Source: Nereocystis luetkeana
Taxonomy: Eukaryota; Sar; Phaeophyceae; Laminariales; Laminariaceae
Reading direction: 5' to 3'
Assembly: GCA_031213475.1 (NCBI GenBank)
Contig: JARUPZ010000034.1
Coordinates: forward strand, 4,466,940-4,530,939
DNA length: 64,000 nucleotides
In this document: in pieces, positions 21,420-31,008 of the stretch
How positions within the stretch are numbered: position 1 is the first letter of the stretch
Layout of the letters: the number at the start of each line of letters is the position of its first letter
Notes under the pieces: generated by a model
Database searches by the model: none
Seen by the model: the letters and a program-made list of their open reading frames with translations, nothing else
What the model was told of the DNA's origin: nothing
Made by a program: the position numbers and the translations under genes

Positions 21420-24374
21420 ACAGCAGTAGCCATAGCAAGGTTGGTATAGATTGCCTCACCGAATAGAATAGGAACAGATGGTTGCCTCGGTAGCCCGACG
21501 GGGTATTGTGGAGCATCAACATTACCGGAAAACGACCACGTGGAATAATCCCGTGGGTCCTTCCGGGCTACTGAGAACAAACAGGCCTACAGTAAGAACT
21601 GTCTTGTATCATAGTTACGGAATTTTGAGTGCTTTGGGCGATAGCACCTGGAGTTAAGCGTGGTGGTTTGGCGTACTCGTTTCACTCCACCCCGTTCCCT
21701 CAGCTTACGATACCAGCTACTACGGGGGACCATAGTAGATAGGACCAAATTTTGCTCGTAAAAACATGTAAATATCTAGGTTTACGTTTGTAACGCCGTA
21801 CGTCCCCTATTTACTATGTATGGTCCCCCGTAATAAGACACCAACATAAGATATTGTTCACACTCTGTTGCAGTGGGGCCCGCGCCCGAAGCCTGGGTAG
21901 CTTGGAGCATCTTCTCCTTCACATAGCCGGTTAGCGTTAATGACGGCAGTATGCTTGAATCGGTACGATGCCTGGTAAAGCCGACGGCCGAGAAGAGGCC
22001 GTGTCACAATGAGACCGTATGGAGGGGGTTTGAGCCAAAATAAGGTACACCTGGTCCATTTTGGACCAAAAACAGGTACACACCGAAACCACATAACAAA
22101 TCATACGCCAGGAGCCCTTCGATTGGCCAGCTTCACATCGTACCTGATTCTGGCTTGGAAGGGCCCGGTTCACCTGGATTGGTCTGTACTTCGTACTTCG
22201 TCCAATATAAGCTTTCATCTGTTTTTGCCACTTTTTCAGCCAATCAGAGGGCACACGTAAAATTTCCAACACGCCTTGCACGAAGACATCACACTATTTA
22301 ATACGTACATACGACCCATCAAATCGACATACTTATGTATGATGTGCTCGTATACAGAACGATGGACACAGACTGCACATTTTCCGTCAACATTGTTTTT
22401 GTTGCCTAGATTACCCGGCACAATTTCCACATGGGTCGGCCAGAAGGGTTAGGGTTAAGTGCTTAGCGTTATAAATATATATTGGCGTCTTAGCTACGGC
22501 TGACGGGGGGGAGGGGGGGGTACTCGTTTGTTGCTTGCAATGGTCGTTTGACATTTGACCACGCATTCCTTTCGAGACTGTGCGCCATTCCTACTCCTCA
22601 GAAAGATGCCTCTAACATTTGGCATTGCATTACGTTTTTCCACGTAATGATAGAGGGGGTGTACTCGATAGGAGAGATGCTCGATCTCATCCATGGCCGT
22701 AGTCGTATGACCACAGACCCTCGCATCCCTACAATGTCGGGACGGAGCAAGTCGGGTTTTCACCGACCAGGCAGACATTGCTTGCACCAAGCGCGAAGCG
22801 CCGTGAGGTGTCCGGCGAGTCGCATGAAGGGTGAGCTGCATCCTACTAAAAACCTCTTGTGAGGCGGACTTGCGTATGGATGACAGCTTCAATGAGTTAA
22901 TTTTAATTTCCGGTGTAGGCACTTACAGAGACAGCAACGGGAGTACTATGTAACTGCCTCTTGGGTGCCTCACCTTGAACACTACGTGACACGATCATTC
23001 CCACTTGTGCGGAGTAAAGGTTCTTTACCTCGCACAAATGATCTAACTCGACAACCGGCTGTGGGCGACCGCCAATCAAAAAACAAAAAAAACGGTAGCC
23101 TGGTTGTCTAGCTCACGTAGTGAGCGGCACGATTTACAGTGTTCGTTCCCAACCGACGCCAACCCAACCTATACAAAATAGGGGGAGGGCTGGGGGGTCT
23201 TACCCAAGGGAACGCAACGTGTCGCAGGGGCAGTCGTGCAGGAGAAGCTTCCCCGCGCGGCTTCGCAGCGGCTGCCCATCCACTGCCAGTGCTACCCGCT
23301 TCGCCGTAAAAGACGAGTCCGTGACCACCCCGACTTGGTCCACGGAAACCTTCAATGGTGATCATGACACACGGGAACAGTAGCGGCAGGAGCAAGCAGA
23401 CAACGGAGCAGCAGCAGCAGGTGCAGCAAGACGGTGCGTGACAGCAGTAAATAATTTTGGGGCATACGTTCACAATGTTCCACACATCGCACAGATCAGA
23501 TAGATCATCCCCACTCGATCTAGATATTTCAGAGCAGGCATACTCCTGATGTGTATGATCCAGCTTGTGTTGCCATTGTTTCACAGATCAAACAGATCAG
23601 ATAGATCAGACGGATCATCCCCCCATGATGATATACAGTAGATAACTCAGGGCAGACATACCCCTGCTACTGTCTGTATGATCTAGCTTACGTTGCCGGG
23701 ATGGACGAATAAATGGAAGGCGTATTTTGCCCGATCTGGCAAGTGTTCAACGGGTGGGATATGTACTATACAGACCCTGCACAACAGCAGCAGATCATAG
23801 CGGCAGGATAGGGCCTGGATGATCTACAGATCATGATATGTCTGATCTGTCGGTCCGAGGTGTGATTTAAAAAAAAAAAAAAATGGCTCTACCTTTCCGC
23901 AAGAAACGTAAATTTCCCCACCCTGAGCGTTACTGCCTGGTCTTCATGTTAACCCTTCTAGGCCGGATCTTATGCATTTTTTTTCAAGGTGATTACATGA
24001 CTGTTTACGGAGGCTTCGGGGTATCTGGTCCCATATGTGATCAGATTTTATCAAAATCGCGTCTTATGGGGCCTGTTTGGTGGAAAAAATGTTCCTCTGA
24101 GATTTTATCACTCCTGAAATTCCATGAAACGCTTTTTTTGGCAGCCTTCTAACAACTCTGAAAGATAAAATTTGGCTTTGCGCAAGACCTCGGTGGCATT
24201 ATACAATTTTGTTTAGGTTATAGACTGGGTTCATGACGGGTCACGACGCTACATGCTTGGTTACGCTTGTACACAGCTGGGCTCCAACACTTGTGCATCG
24301 GCCACCACGGAGAGGGAGGGCATCAGTACCTTGGCCACCATCGTGTCCCTTGCGGCCGCCCAGCTGCAGCTGCT
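16104..24374 (-). CDS. Unrecognised multi-exon gene (four exons joined in phase)
   Basis: I do not recognise the family. Proposed exons 24273-24374, 23204-23349, 21135-21279 and 16104-16430 join in consistent phases (0, 2, 0), and the last three have about 77-81% GC at third positions. The joined product is at least 190 residues before a Gly/Glu-rich, acidic C-terminus ending DFRDQYDDIA. Features are a beta-rich stretch (VSVDQVGVVTDSSFTAKRVA), a Cys pair (HDCPCDTL), a helical stretch (PPSFLRTLMKNLNAP) and a conserved-looking loop (SKQIAWNSRAPFPTPSLYG). The start lies upstream; minus-strand DNA around 24536-24650 could hold another exon. Introns carry CTG-rich sequence, TA-MITEs, foldback elements, one copy of the 339-bp repeat and the GACCCG array. 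The introns are long (4.7 kb for the last), so further exons may have been missed. Confidence 0.55.
16625..16705. repeat. (GGAA)n microsatellite
   Basis: Impure GGAAGGAAAGGAAGG repeats. Confidence 0.9.
16740..17790. repeat. Complex tandem array of two interleaved modules
   Basis: Four degenerate copies of a module (ACCTCAACGGTAAAA, then CTCCNAANCCCTTGC and GCAGAA) at about 16770, 17275, 17485 and 17680. A GATC-rich family G copy is at 16875-17110. Several modules end in CACCTGCGTGCAGG. Confidence 0.6.
17855..18005. repeat. AGGTATACCT palindromic repeat (family I, copy 1)
   Basis: It starts AAAATCAGGTATACCTGA and ends with AAAATCTGATTT, an inverted-repeat arrangement. Relatives lie at 18960 and 22025. 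Confidence 0.5.
18022..18360 (+). repeat. 339-bp dispersed repeat (family F, copy 1)
   Basis: It begins with (GT)n then TTCTTCACATTAAACCG and ends AGAGAAACAATCTGTCGT. It is nearly identical (I found three differences) to the inverted copy at 26592. It holds an open frame with a Cys-rich end (CHVCSVNCSGQC), and its 3' part is A/G-rich. No family recognised. Confidence 0.85.
18361..18950. other. Unassigned stretch
   Basis: A C run is at 18363. Frames open on the minus strand (18275-18784) lack a decisive splice context. A TACGTACATACG repeat is near 18880. Confidence 0.25.
18960..19200. repeat. AGGTATACCT palindromic repeat (family I, copy 2)
   Basis: It contains GTCAGGTATACCTTGGCC and GGCCAGGTATACCTGATTTT with TTTGGCC modules. 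Confidence 0.55.
19340..19640. repeat. GACCCG minisatellite (locus 3)
   Basis: Same unit as at 1830 (GACCCGACCCGACCCG with spacers like GTGACATTTCGAACGCCTCC), lying in an intron of the minus-strand gene. Confidence 0.85.
19728..19818. repeat. Foldback element (FB copy 2)
   Basis: Arms TTTTAGGACCGCAGTCCCG and CGGGACTGCGGTTCTAAAG with a short centre. A TACCAGGTA site (19710) is just outside. Confidence 0.85.
20270..20700. repeat. Minisatellite, ACGGCCTCAACG-like 10-12 bp unit
   Basis: Dozens of short units built on CTCAACGGCC and CAACGGTC. A few more are at 21055-21120. Long runs of C interrupt it. Confidence 0.75.
20949..21025. repeat. TA-MITE, partial (copy 5)
   Basis: Left half only (TTTACGGAGGACCACAGTAAA, then TATTGTTGCTAAAA), diverged. 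Confidence 0.6.
21135..21279 (-). CDS. Internal exon of the unrecognised minus-strand gene
   Basis: Acceptor CGGTTTCAG|GTCGATC and donor GCTCAG|GTGAGA bracket 145 bases; 48 full codons with 77% GC at third positions. It encodes FSPSAPPSFLRTLMKNLNAP and an Ala-rich end. Confidence 0.6.
21300..21435. repeat. (GCA)n microsatellite
   Basis: Two blocks of impure GCA/CAG triplets (21300-21325, 21368-21435). They read as poly-Ala in one plus-strand frame and poly-Leu or poly-Ala on the minus strand. Placed in an intron of the minus-strand gene. Confidence 0.85.
21721..21834. repeat. TA-MITE, full copy (copy 6)
   Basis: Ends ACGGGGGACCATAGTAGA and ATGGTCCCCCGTAAT. Confidence 0.8.
22025..22265. repeat. 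AGGTACACCTGG relative of family I (copy 3)
   Basis: It contains GAGCCAAAATAAGGTACACC, GGACCAAAAACAGGTACA and GATTGGCCAG modules like those at 18960. Confidence 0.45.
22521..22650 (-). mobile_element. C-tailed LINE, 3' end only (LINE copy 3)
   Basis: Its minus strand matches the LINE 3' UTR at 53700-53830 (TGGTCAAATG-like region to GAGTAC), then the C tail (G run, 22505-22520). A C-tailed non-autonomous element adjoins its truncated 5' end. Confidence 0.75.
22652..23185 (-). mobile_element. C-tailed non-autonomous element, long form (copy 5)
   Basis: About 530 bp. The minus strand runs from CCTATTTTGTATAGG and GTTGGCGTCGGTTGG through CCGGAAATTAAAATTAACTC and GGATGCAGCTCACCC to a doubled CGAGTAC end and a C-rich tail. 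It is one of the longest copies and defines the 5' end. It overlaps the donor side of the 23204 exon's downstream intron. Confidence 0.8.
23204..23349 (-). CDS. Internal exon of the unrecognised minus-strand gene
   Basis: From ATTGAAG|GTTTCC to CCTTGG|GTAAGA, 48 codons plus two bases, 77% GC at third positions. It encodes VSVDQVGVVTDSSFTAKRVA and HDCPCDTLRSLG. Confidence 0.6.
23450..23870. repeat. GATC-rich dispersed repeat (family G, copy 3)
   Basis: Repeats of CAGATCAGATAGATCA, then a module with CCTGCACAAC and GATGATCTACAGATCATGAT. Confidence 0.6.
23871..24272. other. Unassigned A/T-rich stretch
   Basis: An A-run (23868-23882) precedes an 89-codon plus-strand frame (23883-24152) with a hydrophobic start. 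There is no other support, and it lies in the presumed intron between 24273 and 23349. Confidence 0.2.
24273..24374 (-). CDS. Possible upstream exon of the unrecognised minus-strand gene
   Basis: Acceptor TTGCCTAG|AGCAGC and a weak donor AGCTGT|GTACAAG bracket exactly 34 codons in phase 0, joining in phase to the 23349 exon; 76% GC at third positions. The opposite strand is also open and GC-biased here, so the strand is not certain. Confidence 0.4.
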
Positions 24375-24807
24375 CTAGGCAAAACAACTTTGGAAACGAA
24401 TAGGACGAGACTACAGCAGCAGTATCAAAACAATCAAACGGTATTTTTCTGACTACGACCGCCGCAAGCAGCTCATGCTCCGCGAAGGCGAGAGCTCCTT
24501 GCTGGTCCAGCGACTAGCAAACTCCTTACGCAGCTCCCCAGAGGGTTCCACATTCCGCTGCTTCCTTCGAGGAGCTGGTGGTGAAGGTTGATCGCCCAAC
24601 CCGGCGTGAGCGACTCTCGTTCGTGTCGTGGTCCACGTGGAGTTCAAAATGTCGGTTGTGTTCAGTTTTTTTTAGTTCTCCCATGAAATAAAACCAAAAT
24701 CACGATAAGACGGCACATGGCGCACCGATCTGGTGTGGCTTTTTGCCGGTGGAAAATCCGACTTCCTGCCTTTTCAATCACTCAAAAAAAATTGCGTAAG
24801 ACACAGC

Positions 24808-24895
24808 CTTAGGGCTGCCGTCCCGTTTTCGGGACAATCTACTTGGAATTTGAGTGTTTTGTCTCCGAAACGGGACTGCAGTGTCTAAACGACCC
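24808..24895. repeat. Foldback element (FB copy 3), diverged
   Basis: Arms AGGGCTGCCGTCCCGTTTTC and GAAACGGGACTGCAG. Confidence 0.75.
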
Positions 24896-25019
24896 TTGAA
24901 TTTCCGTCTACAGCAGTGGTACCGTACATAAAAATCGCATCTGATTGCCGATGACGGAATCCCGAACCGATTTTTGGTTTCGAGTCGTTTTTTCCCCCTC
25001 TGGCGTCCCAAAAGGATGA

Positions 25020-25110
25020 TGAATATTGTTGCACACAGAAGACGGATAGGTCATCTACAGATAGATTACAATCTGCTGCTGTGGATCATCGAGACCCTGT
25101 AGTTGCGGTG
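25020..25110. repeat. GATC-rich repeat fragment (family G)
   Basis: It contains AGATTACAATCTGCTGCTGTGGATCATCGAG, with the family's palindromic GATC spacing. Confidence 0.4.
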
Positions 25111-25446
25111 TCGTAATGTTGTCCAGCACCCGTACCATACCAGCGCCACCAAGAAAATATATGCCTGACAGCAGGTACATACGTACCTGGTATATGTGAG
25201 CGTGTTAGCTCTCCGCAGGCTGATGTGCTCGCAGTATTGATATTAGCTTCATGGTGCTGATAGCTATGCGTATAGGCTCCCGCTCCATTTTGGCGGAATC
25301 GTTTGAGGGCGTTTTTTGTACTTACAGCTTTTCGACATTTTCCGCGCTGCTGCTTTGCTGCTGCTGTGTATCTGCCTAGAACAACAGTATATACCAGTAC
25401 AGTACAGCGAAGTGTGCTGCGTTGGGTTTGGTAATTCATCCCTTGT
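25111..25446. other. Unassigned stretch
   Basis: A TACCTGGTA site is at 25184. No gene or family seen. Confidence 0.2.
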
Positions 25447-25530
25447 TGAAGCGCAGTCCCGTTTTGGGGACAAACTACTTGGAATTTGACTGGTTTGTCC
25501 CCAAAACGGGACTGCGGTTCTAAAAGGGTT
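25447..25530. repeat. Foldback element (FB copy 4)
   Basis: Arms GCGCAGTCCCGTTTTGGGG and CCCCAAAACGGGACTGCGG, centre ACTTGGAATTTGACTGG. Confidence 0.85.
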
Positions 25531-25888
25531 ATATTTGATGCCGCCAGCTCTTCCACTGAATTTTTGTTTTCTGCGAAACAACCATGGTTGGCACAAAGTC
25601 CCCAGGGCTACGACGAGTATAATGTGAGCCGTGTCTCACAGCAGTCAGTGCACAAAGCGGGTACACGAACGAGAGTGATACCGGTACACTATACACCAGT
25701 ATTGAGTCAGGTTGCTCCGGGCCGTCCTTATTCCTTGCGTCACCGTCTTGCGTCACCGTCGTCATTGTTGGAACAACGACTCCGAAGTGAAAAAGCTCAT
25801 TCCTCAGGTTTACCTACATACGGGTATTTTGAATCGGAAATTCGAAACCTGTCTTGTCTGTCTCCCGTCACAAGGAAGCCCCAACCCG
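25531..25888. other. Unassigned stretch
   Basis: The segment TTGCGTCACCGTCGTCATTG near 25740 recurs near 29850, so at least part is repeated DNA. Confidence 0.25.
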
Positions 25889-26234
25889 GTCGCCCCGGTG
25901 GTTCAAGTGGTTAACCTCGAATTCTACTTGTTTGAGTCCCGGGTTCGAGCCCTAGGAGGGTCGGACATTGACTTTATTTGCAAAAATAAAAAAAGGGATT
26001 CAATTGTTGAGAGCGCCTTGCAGCGTGGGTAGGCACAATTCGATGCGAGTCGACGAGGGAAGAAAAGGCTGAAATCTTCTCGCGATAAAAATGAAGGCAC
26101 GTACCGTAGCGGGAAGGGGGGAGAAGAGCCTGCTATGTGACCCCGGATCTGAGTTACGAGTTGGAAGGAGAGAGAGAAGAAGATGTGCGAAGATAATGAA
26201 TGGGATGGAAAAAAAAAAAAAAAAAAAAAAAAAA
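25889..26234 (+). mobile_element. tRNA-derived SINE, full copy (tSINE copy 3)
   Basis: Best-preserved copy in forward orientation: head GTCGCCCCGGTGGTTCAAGTGG (A box) with GGTTCGAGCCC (B box) about 45 bp on, body, then 25 A residues at 26210-26234. Confidence 0.9.
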
Positions 26235-26591
26235 CCTCGCAAAATCTGGTCACAAAATACCTCCGGACGTTGACGTGTACACCACGCGCGAATCGCTATA
26301 GCGGACAGTGGTCAACTTTCGGATTCAACGGAGCCCCGCGCCTTGAGCTGCGCGACCCAGCCCCACCCGCCGGGACAATTCGCTTGTAGACATTTGTTTG
26401 TGCCCAGAGTCGGTACTAGCAGCGAAATCTTTCGCAAAGTGGTCACAGCGCATATATCGTAACACCAGTGAAATCACATTTCAGAACCATGGCTCGCTCA
26501 GCGGGATTGACTAACAACGGCGTTTTTGAGGTCGTCGCCCGCTGTTTGCGAACGGCCGTGCACTAAGGGTCGCTTCTGGCTGCAATGTCTT
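26235..26591. other. Unassigned stretch
   Basis: No gene or repeat family recognised. Confidence 0.2.
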
Positions 26592-26930
26592 ACGACAGAT
26601 TGTTTCTCTTAGATTTTGCTTTCATTTTTCTTCTTTTTCTTTTTCGATTTGTCTACCTTGTTTTTGTTTTCTCTTTGATTGTTTCTTTTCGTTTCACTAT
26701 TTCATAGATTGCGTATGTCGTGCCTGTCGTATCTAGTATGATGACATGGCTTTGCATTGCCCACTGCAGTTCACACTGCACACGTGGCAACGTAGTATCT
26801 CTGTGGCGTAGCTTTGTGACCACAGAACTTGTATCTCTTCTAGGATTGAAGAATCGGCACGGACACTGGTTGTGCTGGGTGTCGACGGGTAGAAAGAACG
26901 GTTTAATGTGAAGAACACACACACACACAG
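26592..26930 (-). repeat. 339-bp dispersed repeat (family F, copy 2, inverted)
   Basis: Inverted, nearly identical partner of 18022-18360, with the (GT)n end at the right. The two copies bracket 8.2 kb. Confidence 0.85.
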
Positions 26931-27539
26931 CCCCATCGGGGTTTGCGATATACTATTGTTGTTGTTGTTGTTGTTCTCACATGAACTCTCTGACGAAGGA
27001 GTCCGTGGTCACACAACGGTGCTGGGAGCCCTAGGAAGACCCGAAAAAAACTACAGGAGGTTTTTGGGCAGGGTCGCTTCCTGCTGCACAGAGTAAATCA
27101 AAGCCCTCATCGAACAGACATCAACAGCAGCAGCAAAACAGCAGCAGCCCCCACTGCAGACTCACGGCGCTCCGGTAGTTCCTAAGGTCGTGCAAGGTCC
27201 CAGAGCAGTTGCTGCTCAATTGGGACTACTCTTAAGGATGGAAGCCCGCGCACAAAGAGTTACTATCCACCCAAAACCACTCACACCCCCAGCACATTTT
27301 CTTTTGACGTACTCCGCCCACTAATCCGCCGACGTTCCGATGCATACTGAGGTACTATTAATAGTGGTACGACAGCTTGCGCGCCAGCGGGGCCGGTATA
27401 CGTACATACACACACCACCGACGTTCCCATGCCTACTCAAATTTTGGGTTGTGTTTGCCGACCACCCGCCCATGCTGCAACGCAATATGGCGGAAAACTC
27501 ACCCACCTATCCACCCAAACCACCCACACCCCGAGCAGT

Positions 27540-27735
27540 GCACAAGTACAGCAGTACTACAGTACGTCAGTATTCAGTACAGCAGTACTTCAGTACACCA
27601 GCACTACAGTACAGTACAGCAGTATTCAGTACAGCGCTACTACAGTGCAGCAGTGCGTAAGCACAGCAGTACGTAAGTACAGCAGTACTTTAGTACAGCG
27701 CTACTACAGTTCAGAAGTACTACAGTAGTATTAAT
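27540..27735. repeat. Minisatellite of CAGTAC and CAG units
   Basis: Mixed CAGTACAG, CAGTACTAC and CAGTATT units. All three plus-strand frames stay open through it, so none is informative. It ends at a TATTAATA site. Confidence 0.85.
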
Positions 27736-27924
27736 AGTAACGGTATTCGTCGTAATCGAGCCACTGAGCCTCAAATGGTTCTGACGGTTTCCGCTTGACT
27801 GCCCGTCTCCTGGCTCGTTATATTTGCTAGTGCGTGTCTTGCAGGAGTCGTCGCAAAACCGGGACCTGGTGTCCCATCGTCAAGGCAGCTCCTGTCTTGG
27901 CGTGTGACCATCCTTTGGGTATAG

Positions 27925-28419
27925 TCGACGGGAGTACTTTCGCCGTGACGGTTCGACTTGCCAACCTCCTACCATCACGGATATCACCACCCCGTTCGAG
28001 CACTACAAATGCGACCGCTCTGCTGTCGTTGACCTGTCGGATCAGGGTGAGTCAAGAGTTCTGCTTCTGCGAATATCGCTTCTACGAGCAGAGGGCAGAC
28101 GTCGTCCGCTCCGTTGTTCTGTCCTTACGACAGAACAGGTAGCGCGTGCGCACGTCATCCGCGTACCGGAGCGCAGCTGCGAGCGTTTCGTGCGCCAAAC
28201 AGGGCACACGGCACGGTTGGTGGGGTCTCCCGCCGGCGCGAGCGCTGGTTGGCCAAACAGCGCAAACAGCACGGTGGGGTCCCCGCAAGCTCGGTTTCAT
28301 CCGCGAGAGCGGTTTCGACCGCACGCGCAGTTTCGGCGGCGAGCGCGAAGCCGACGACCTTACCGGCTGGCGCGAAAGACGGCGGCTCGATCCAGGGCGC
28401 AGGGCAGGGTCTCCCGTGA
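27925..28419 (+). CDS. Two-exon unknown protein fragment
   Basis: Not recognised. Exon 27925-28046 (acceptor GGGTATAG|TCGACG, donor CAGG|GTGAGT) and exon 28139-28419 (acceptor GAACAG|GTAGC, stop TGA) join in phase over a 92-bp intron. The first part has polar residues and two cysteines (STCQPPTITDITTPFEHYKC). The second is basic then Ala/Ser-rich (VSSARAVSTARAVSAASA). An alternative start of the first exon at 27845 (CTTGCAG|GAGTCG) leaves a TGA in this frame, or a different fully open frame. The 5' end is undefined, and minus-strand frames are also open. Confidence 0.35.
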
Positions 28420-29009
28420 ACGCGGCTGCTACCTCAGCCGCTAGGCGCCCTGGTGTGCGGGGGGGGAGTAAGGGTCAACGGCCCCGCGTAGTATAGATGC
28501 AGCGCGTTTTTAATCGGCTTCGTTTTTTTCATATCTGCCTCTGTGCATCGGCGCTGGGGTTGGTATGGCAAGCGTGTCACACCATCTTTGGTTGGGTTGG
28601 GTTGGGTTACGTTGGGTTGGGTTGGTTGCGTTGCGCTATAGGGGCCCTGGTGCCCGGGGGGGGGGGCAAAGAGTAAACGGCCCCGCGTACCCGAAGATTT
28701 TATGCAGCGCGTTTATACGCTCGTGACGGTGGGCATGTGCTTCGACTCTTCCTAGACCGTACCACTCCTAGACCGTACCACAGCTGCTGCAGCATCTTTC
28801 GATCGGCCCGTGATGTTTCGTTCCCTGTGTTTTGCTGCTTTACGTGAGATCTAGTTCGAGTATTTATACAGAAGTAGTGGCGACCGTCGATCATCGTGTC
28901 CTTGTTCTCTGTTGTCGAGTCTACTCTCCGCACTGACTGCTCCTTCATGTACTAGGTTTCAGCTACCGGTATATAACACAAAACTACACAAAAGCTAAGA
29001 AACTACAGT
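28420..29009. other. Unassigned stretch
   Basis: A GGTTG-rich run at 28590-28630 and a repeat of GGCCCCGCGTA at 28480 and 28679. No gene. Confidence 0.25.
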
Positions 29010-29116
29010 TTACGGGGGACCATAGTAAATAGGACCAAGTATTGTTGGTAAAACATGCGAAATATACGTTAGTTTTTGTGCGTACACCAGGTCCTCTTTA
29101 ATACGGTCCCCCGTAA
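29010..29116. repeat. TA-MITE, full copy (copy 7)
   Basis: Ends TTACGGGGGACCATAGTAAA and ATACGGTCCCCCGTAA. Confidence 0.8.
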
Positions 29117-29271
29117 AATGAATAAAAGGGGACACCTATCGGTAGATAGGGAACAGGAGGGCAACTACTGCCCTGCTCCACAGCAGTGCTGGTTTGGTGC
29201 TTTATGTTGCTGCCGCCAGCTCTTCCACCCAGTTTCTGTTTTGTGTGCGACCACCACTACTTGTATACTAT

Positions 29272-29711
29272 TACGGGGGACCATAGTTAATATGACCAAA
29301 TATTGTTGGTAAAAATGGTTAAATATATAGTTTTTTATGTGTACCATTTTTTTTTTTTTTTCTCATCCCATTCATTATCTTCGCACATCTTCTCTCTCTC
29401 TCCTTCAAACTCGTAACTCAGATCCGGGGTCACATAGCAGGCTCTTCTCCCCCCTTCCCGCTACGGTACGTGCCTTCATTTTTTATCGCGAGAAGATTTC
29501 AGCCTTTTCTTCCCTAGTCGACTCGCATCGAATTGTGCCTACCCACGCTGCAAGGCGCTCTCAACAATTGAATCCTTTTTTGTTTTTATTTTTGCAGATA
29601 AAGTCAAAGTCTGACCCACCTGGGGCTCGAACCCAGGACTCAAACAAGTAGAATTCGAGGTTAACCACTTGAACCACCGGGGCGACAGTCCTATTAACTG
29701 TCCCCCGCAAT
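29272..29711. repeat. TA-MITE (copy 8) split by a tSINE
   Basis: The left half (29272-29346) ends GTGTACCA. The right half resumes after the SINE at 29687 (AGTCCTATTAACTGTCCCCC). Removing the SINE restores a normal-length element. Confidence 0.8.
29347..29686 (-). mobile_element. tRNA-derived SINE, full copy (tSINE copy 4), nested in a MITE
   Basis: The T run at 29347 is the A tail of a minus-strand copy. The head with both pol III boxes ends at 29686. It sits inside the TA-MITE described above. Confidence 0.9.
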
Positions 29712-30330
29712 ATGAACGCGAGTCCCCACGGCCATATTTGCAAACCGTGTCTTACACGACTCGAACACAAAAAAAAATACTGATACACGAGTGTTCAGTC
29801 GGGTTGATCTGTTCATTTGGGCCTTCTTATTTCTCGCGTGACCGTCTTGCGCCACCGTCGTCATTGGTGTAACCGAAGGGAGATCTTACATGGTTGATAT
29901 GGAATCGAAAAGAATACGTCCAAGAGGATTTCCATTCAAGACGCATTGCTCGGCGTTTTCATCTGTCTTCTCCTCTTTGTCGAGAAAATTAGCTGGAAAT
30001 CCGCCCGGGGGTGGGTCCTGTCTTGAGTTGTTAGACCGTTGCAGGGTCTACGGAATGTTGACAATGACATCAACGGAAGCTCAGTTTTTTTCGGGAACGC
30101 TGCATGAAGAAAGAGTGTATAGGCCCCACGGATAAAAAAAATAACCCAGAACAAGAACGCCACAATTAATACTAATTGTTCACTGCTCGGGGGATACCAA
30201 GGAATTTTAAGTAAGAAGAGAATCGCGCTTAGCGGCGGGCTCCACTCCAAAACTTACTACCAGGTACCAGGCAACCGTCGGTGATAAGATAACACACCCC
30301 CTCCGGCGATTTTCATCAAGCTGGTTTTTT
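29712..30330. other. Unassigned stretch
   Basis: No supported gene. A TACCAGGTA site is at 30258. Confidence 0.2.
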
Positions 30331-30338
30331 CACCAGTA

Positions 30339-30737
30339 GTGGAAAAGAGTGCAAATGCCGAGAGCGAGGCGTCTACGGAAACGTTTCACGCTCTCGACAG
30401 TTTCATCTCTAGATCTTTCAAGGCAGATCTATTCCCGATCTTGCATGGTCTAACGGGCACGTTACTTCGCGTAGCGGGCGGTAACGCTACCGCCCGCTCC
30501 GCTCGCTCGCCGGCAAGAATGGACGGAACAGACAATAGATGGTTCAAAAGTTTAGGTGCAACTAACAGGCGATTTGGCAAACGCCAACAGCTCCATGCTC
30601 CAGTAAAACAATCCGGACGCCGCATGCATGCACGCACGTACAGTAGATACGTACATATTCCTTTTGATTTGTGCGCAAGAGAACGCCTATACAGCACGCC
30701 ACAGCAGCACCGCACGGCGATGCGCGCTGCTACCTGA
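30339..30737 (+). CDS. Hypothetical ORF, 132 codons
   Basis: Open frame without recognisable domain and with about 52% GC at third positions, weaker than true exons here. It spans a perfect hairpin (AGCGGGCGGTA and complement, 30473-30501). Probably not coding. Confidence 0.15.
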   Translation: MEKSANAESEASTETFHALDSFISRSFKADLFPILHGLTGTLLRVAGGNATARSARSPARMDGTDNRWFKSLGATNRRFGKRQQLHAPVKQSGRRMHARTYSRYVHIPFDLCARERLYSTPQQHRTAMRAAT

Positions 30738-30960
30738 GATGGATGAGCCTTTCTTGTACTTTTACGTTGTGTTCGTATTTCGTACGATACCTGGTATATA
30801 GCTGCTAGCTGAGCTGCGCTGGGTGTGATTTGTGCCTCCCTTGTTAATACTATGTGGCACTTCTTACTCCGTATGATATTGTGTATATTGAAGTAAGTGT
30901 GGCAGGGAGCATACATCTCGCTCACTTTTGACGGCTTTTCGATTCAGTTTGTGTGTGTGT

Positions 30961-30991
<31 letters not shown>

Positions 30992-31008
<17 letters not shown>

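Noticed and set aside
24279-24590. Plus-strand frame (TERE...AQLQLL, TAG, AKQLWKRI...) as a gene
   Set aside because: It has an internal TAG, and the minus strand gives a splice- and phase-consistent exon over the same DNA.
27845-28046. In-frame TGA as selenocysteine in the 27.9-kb exon
   Set aside because: The TGA lies upstream of a usable acceptor at 27924, so a later exon start is simpler; no selenocysteine element was seen.
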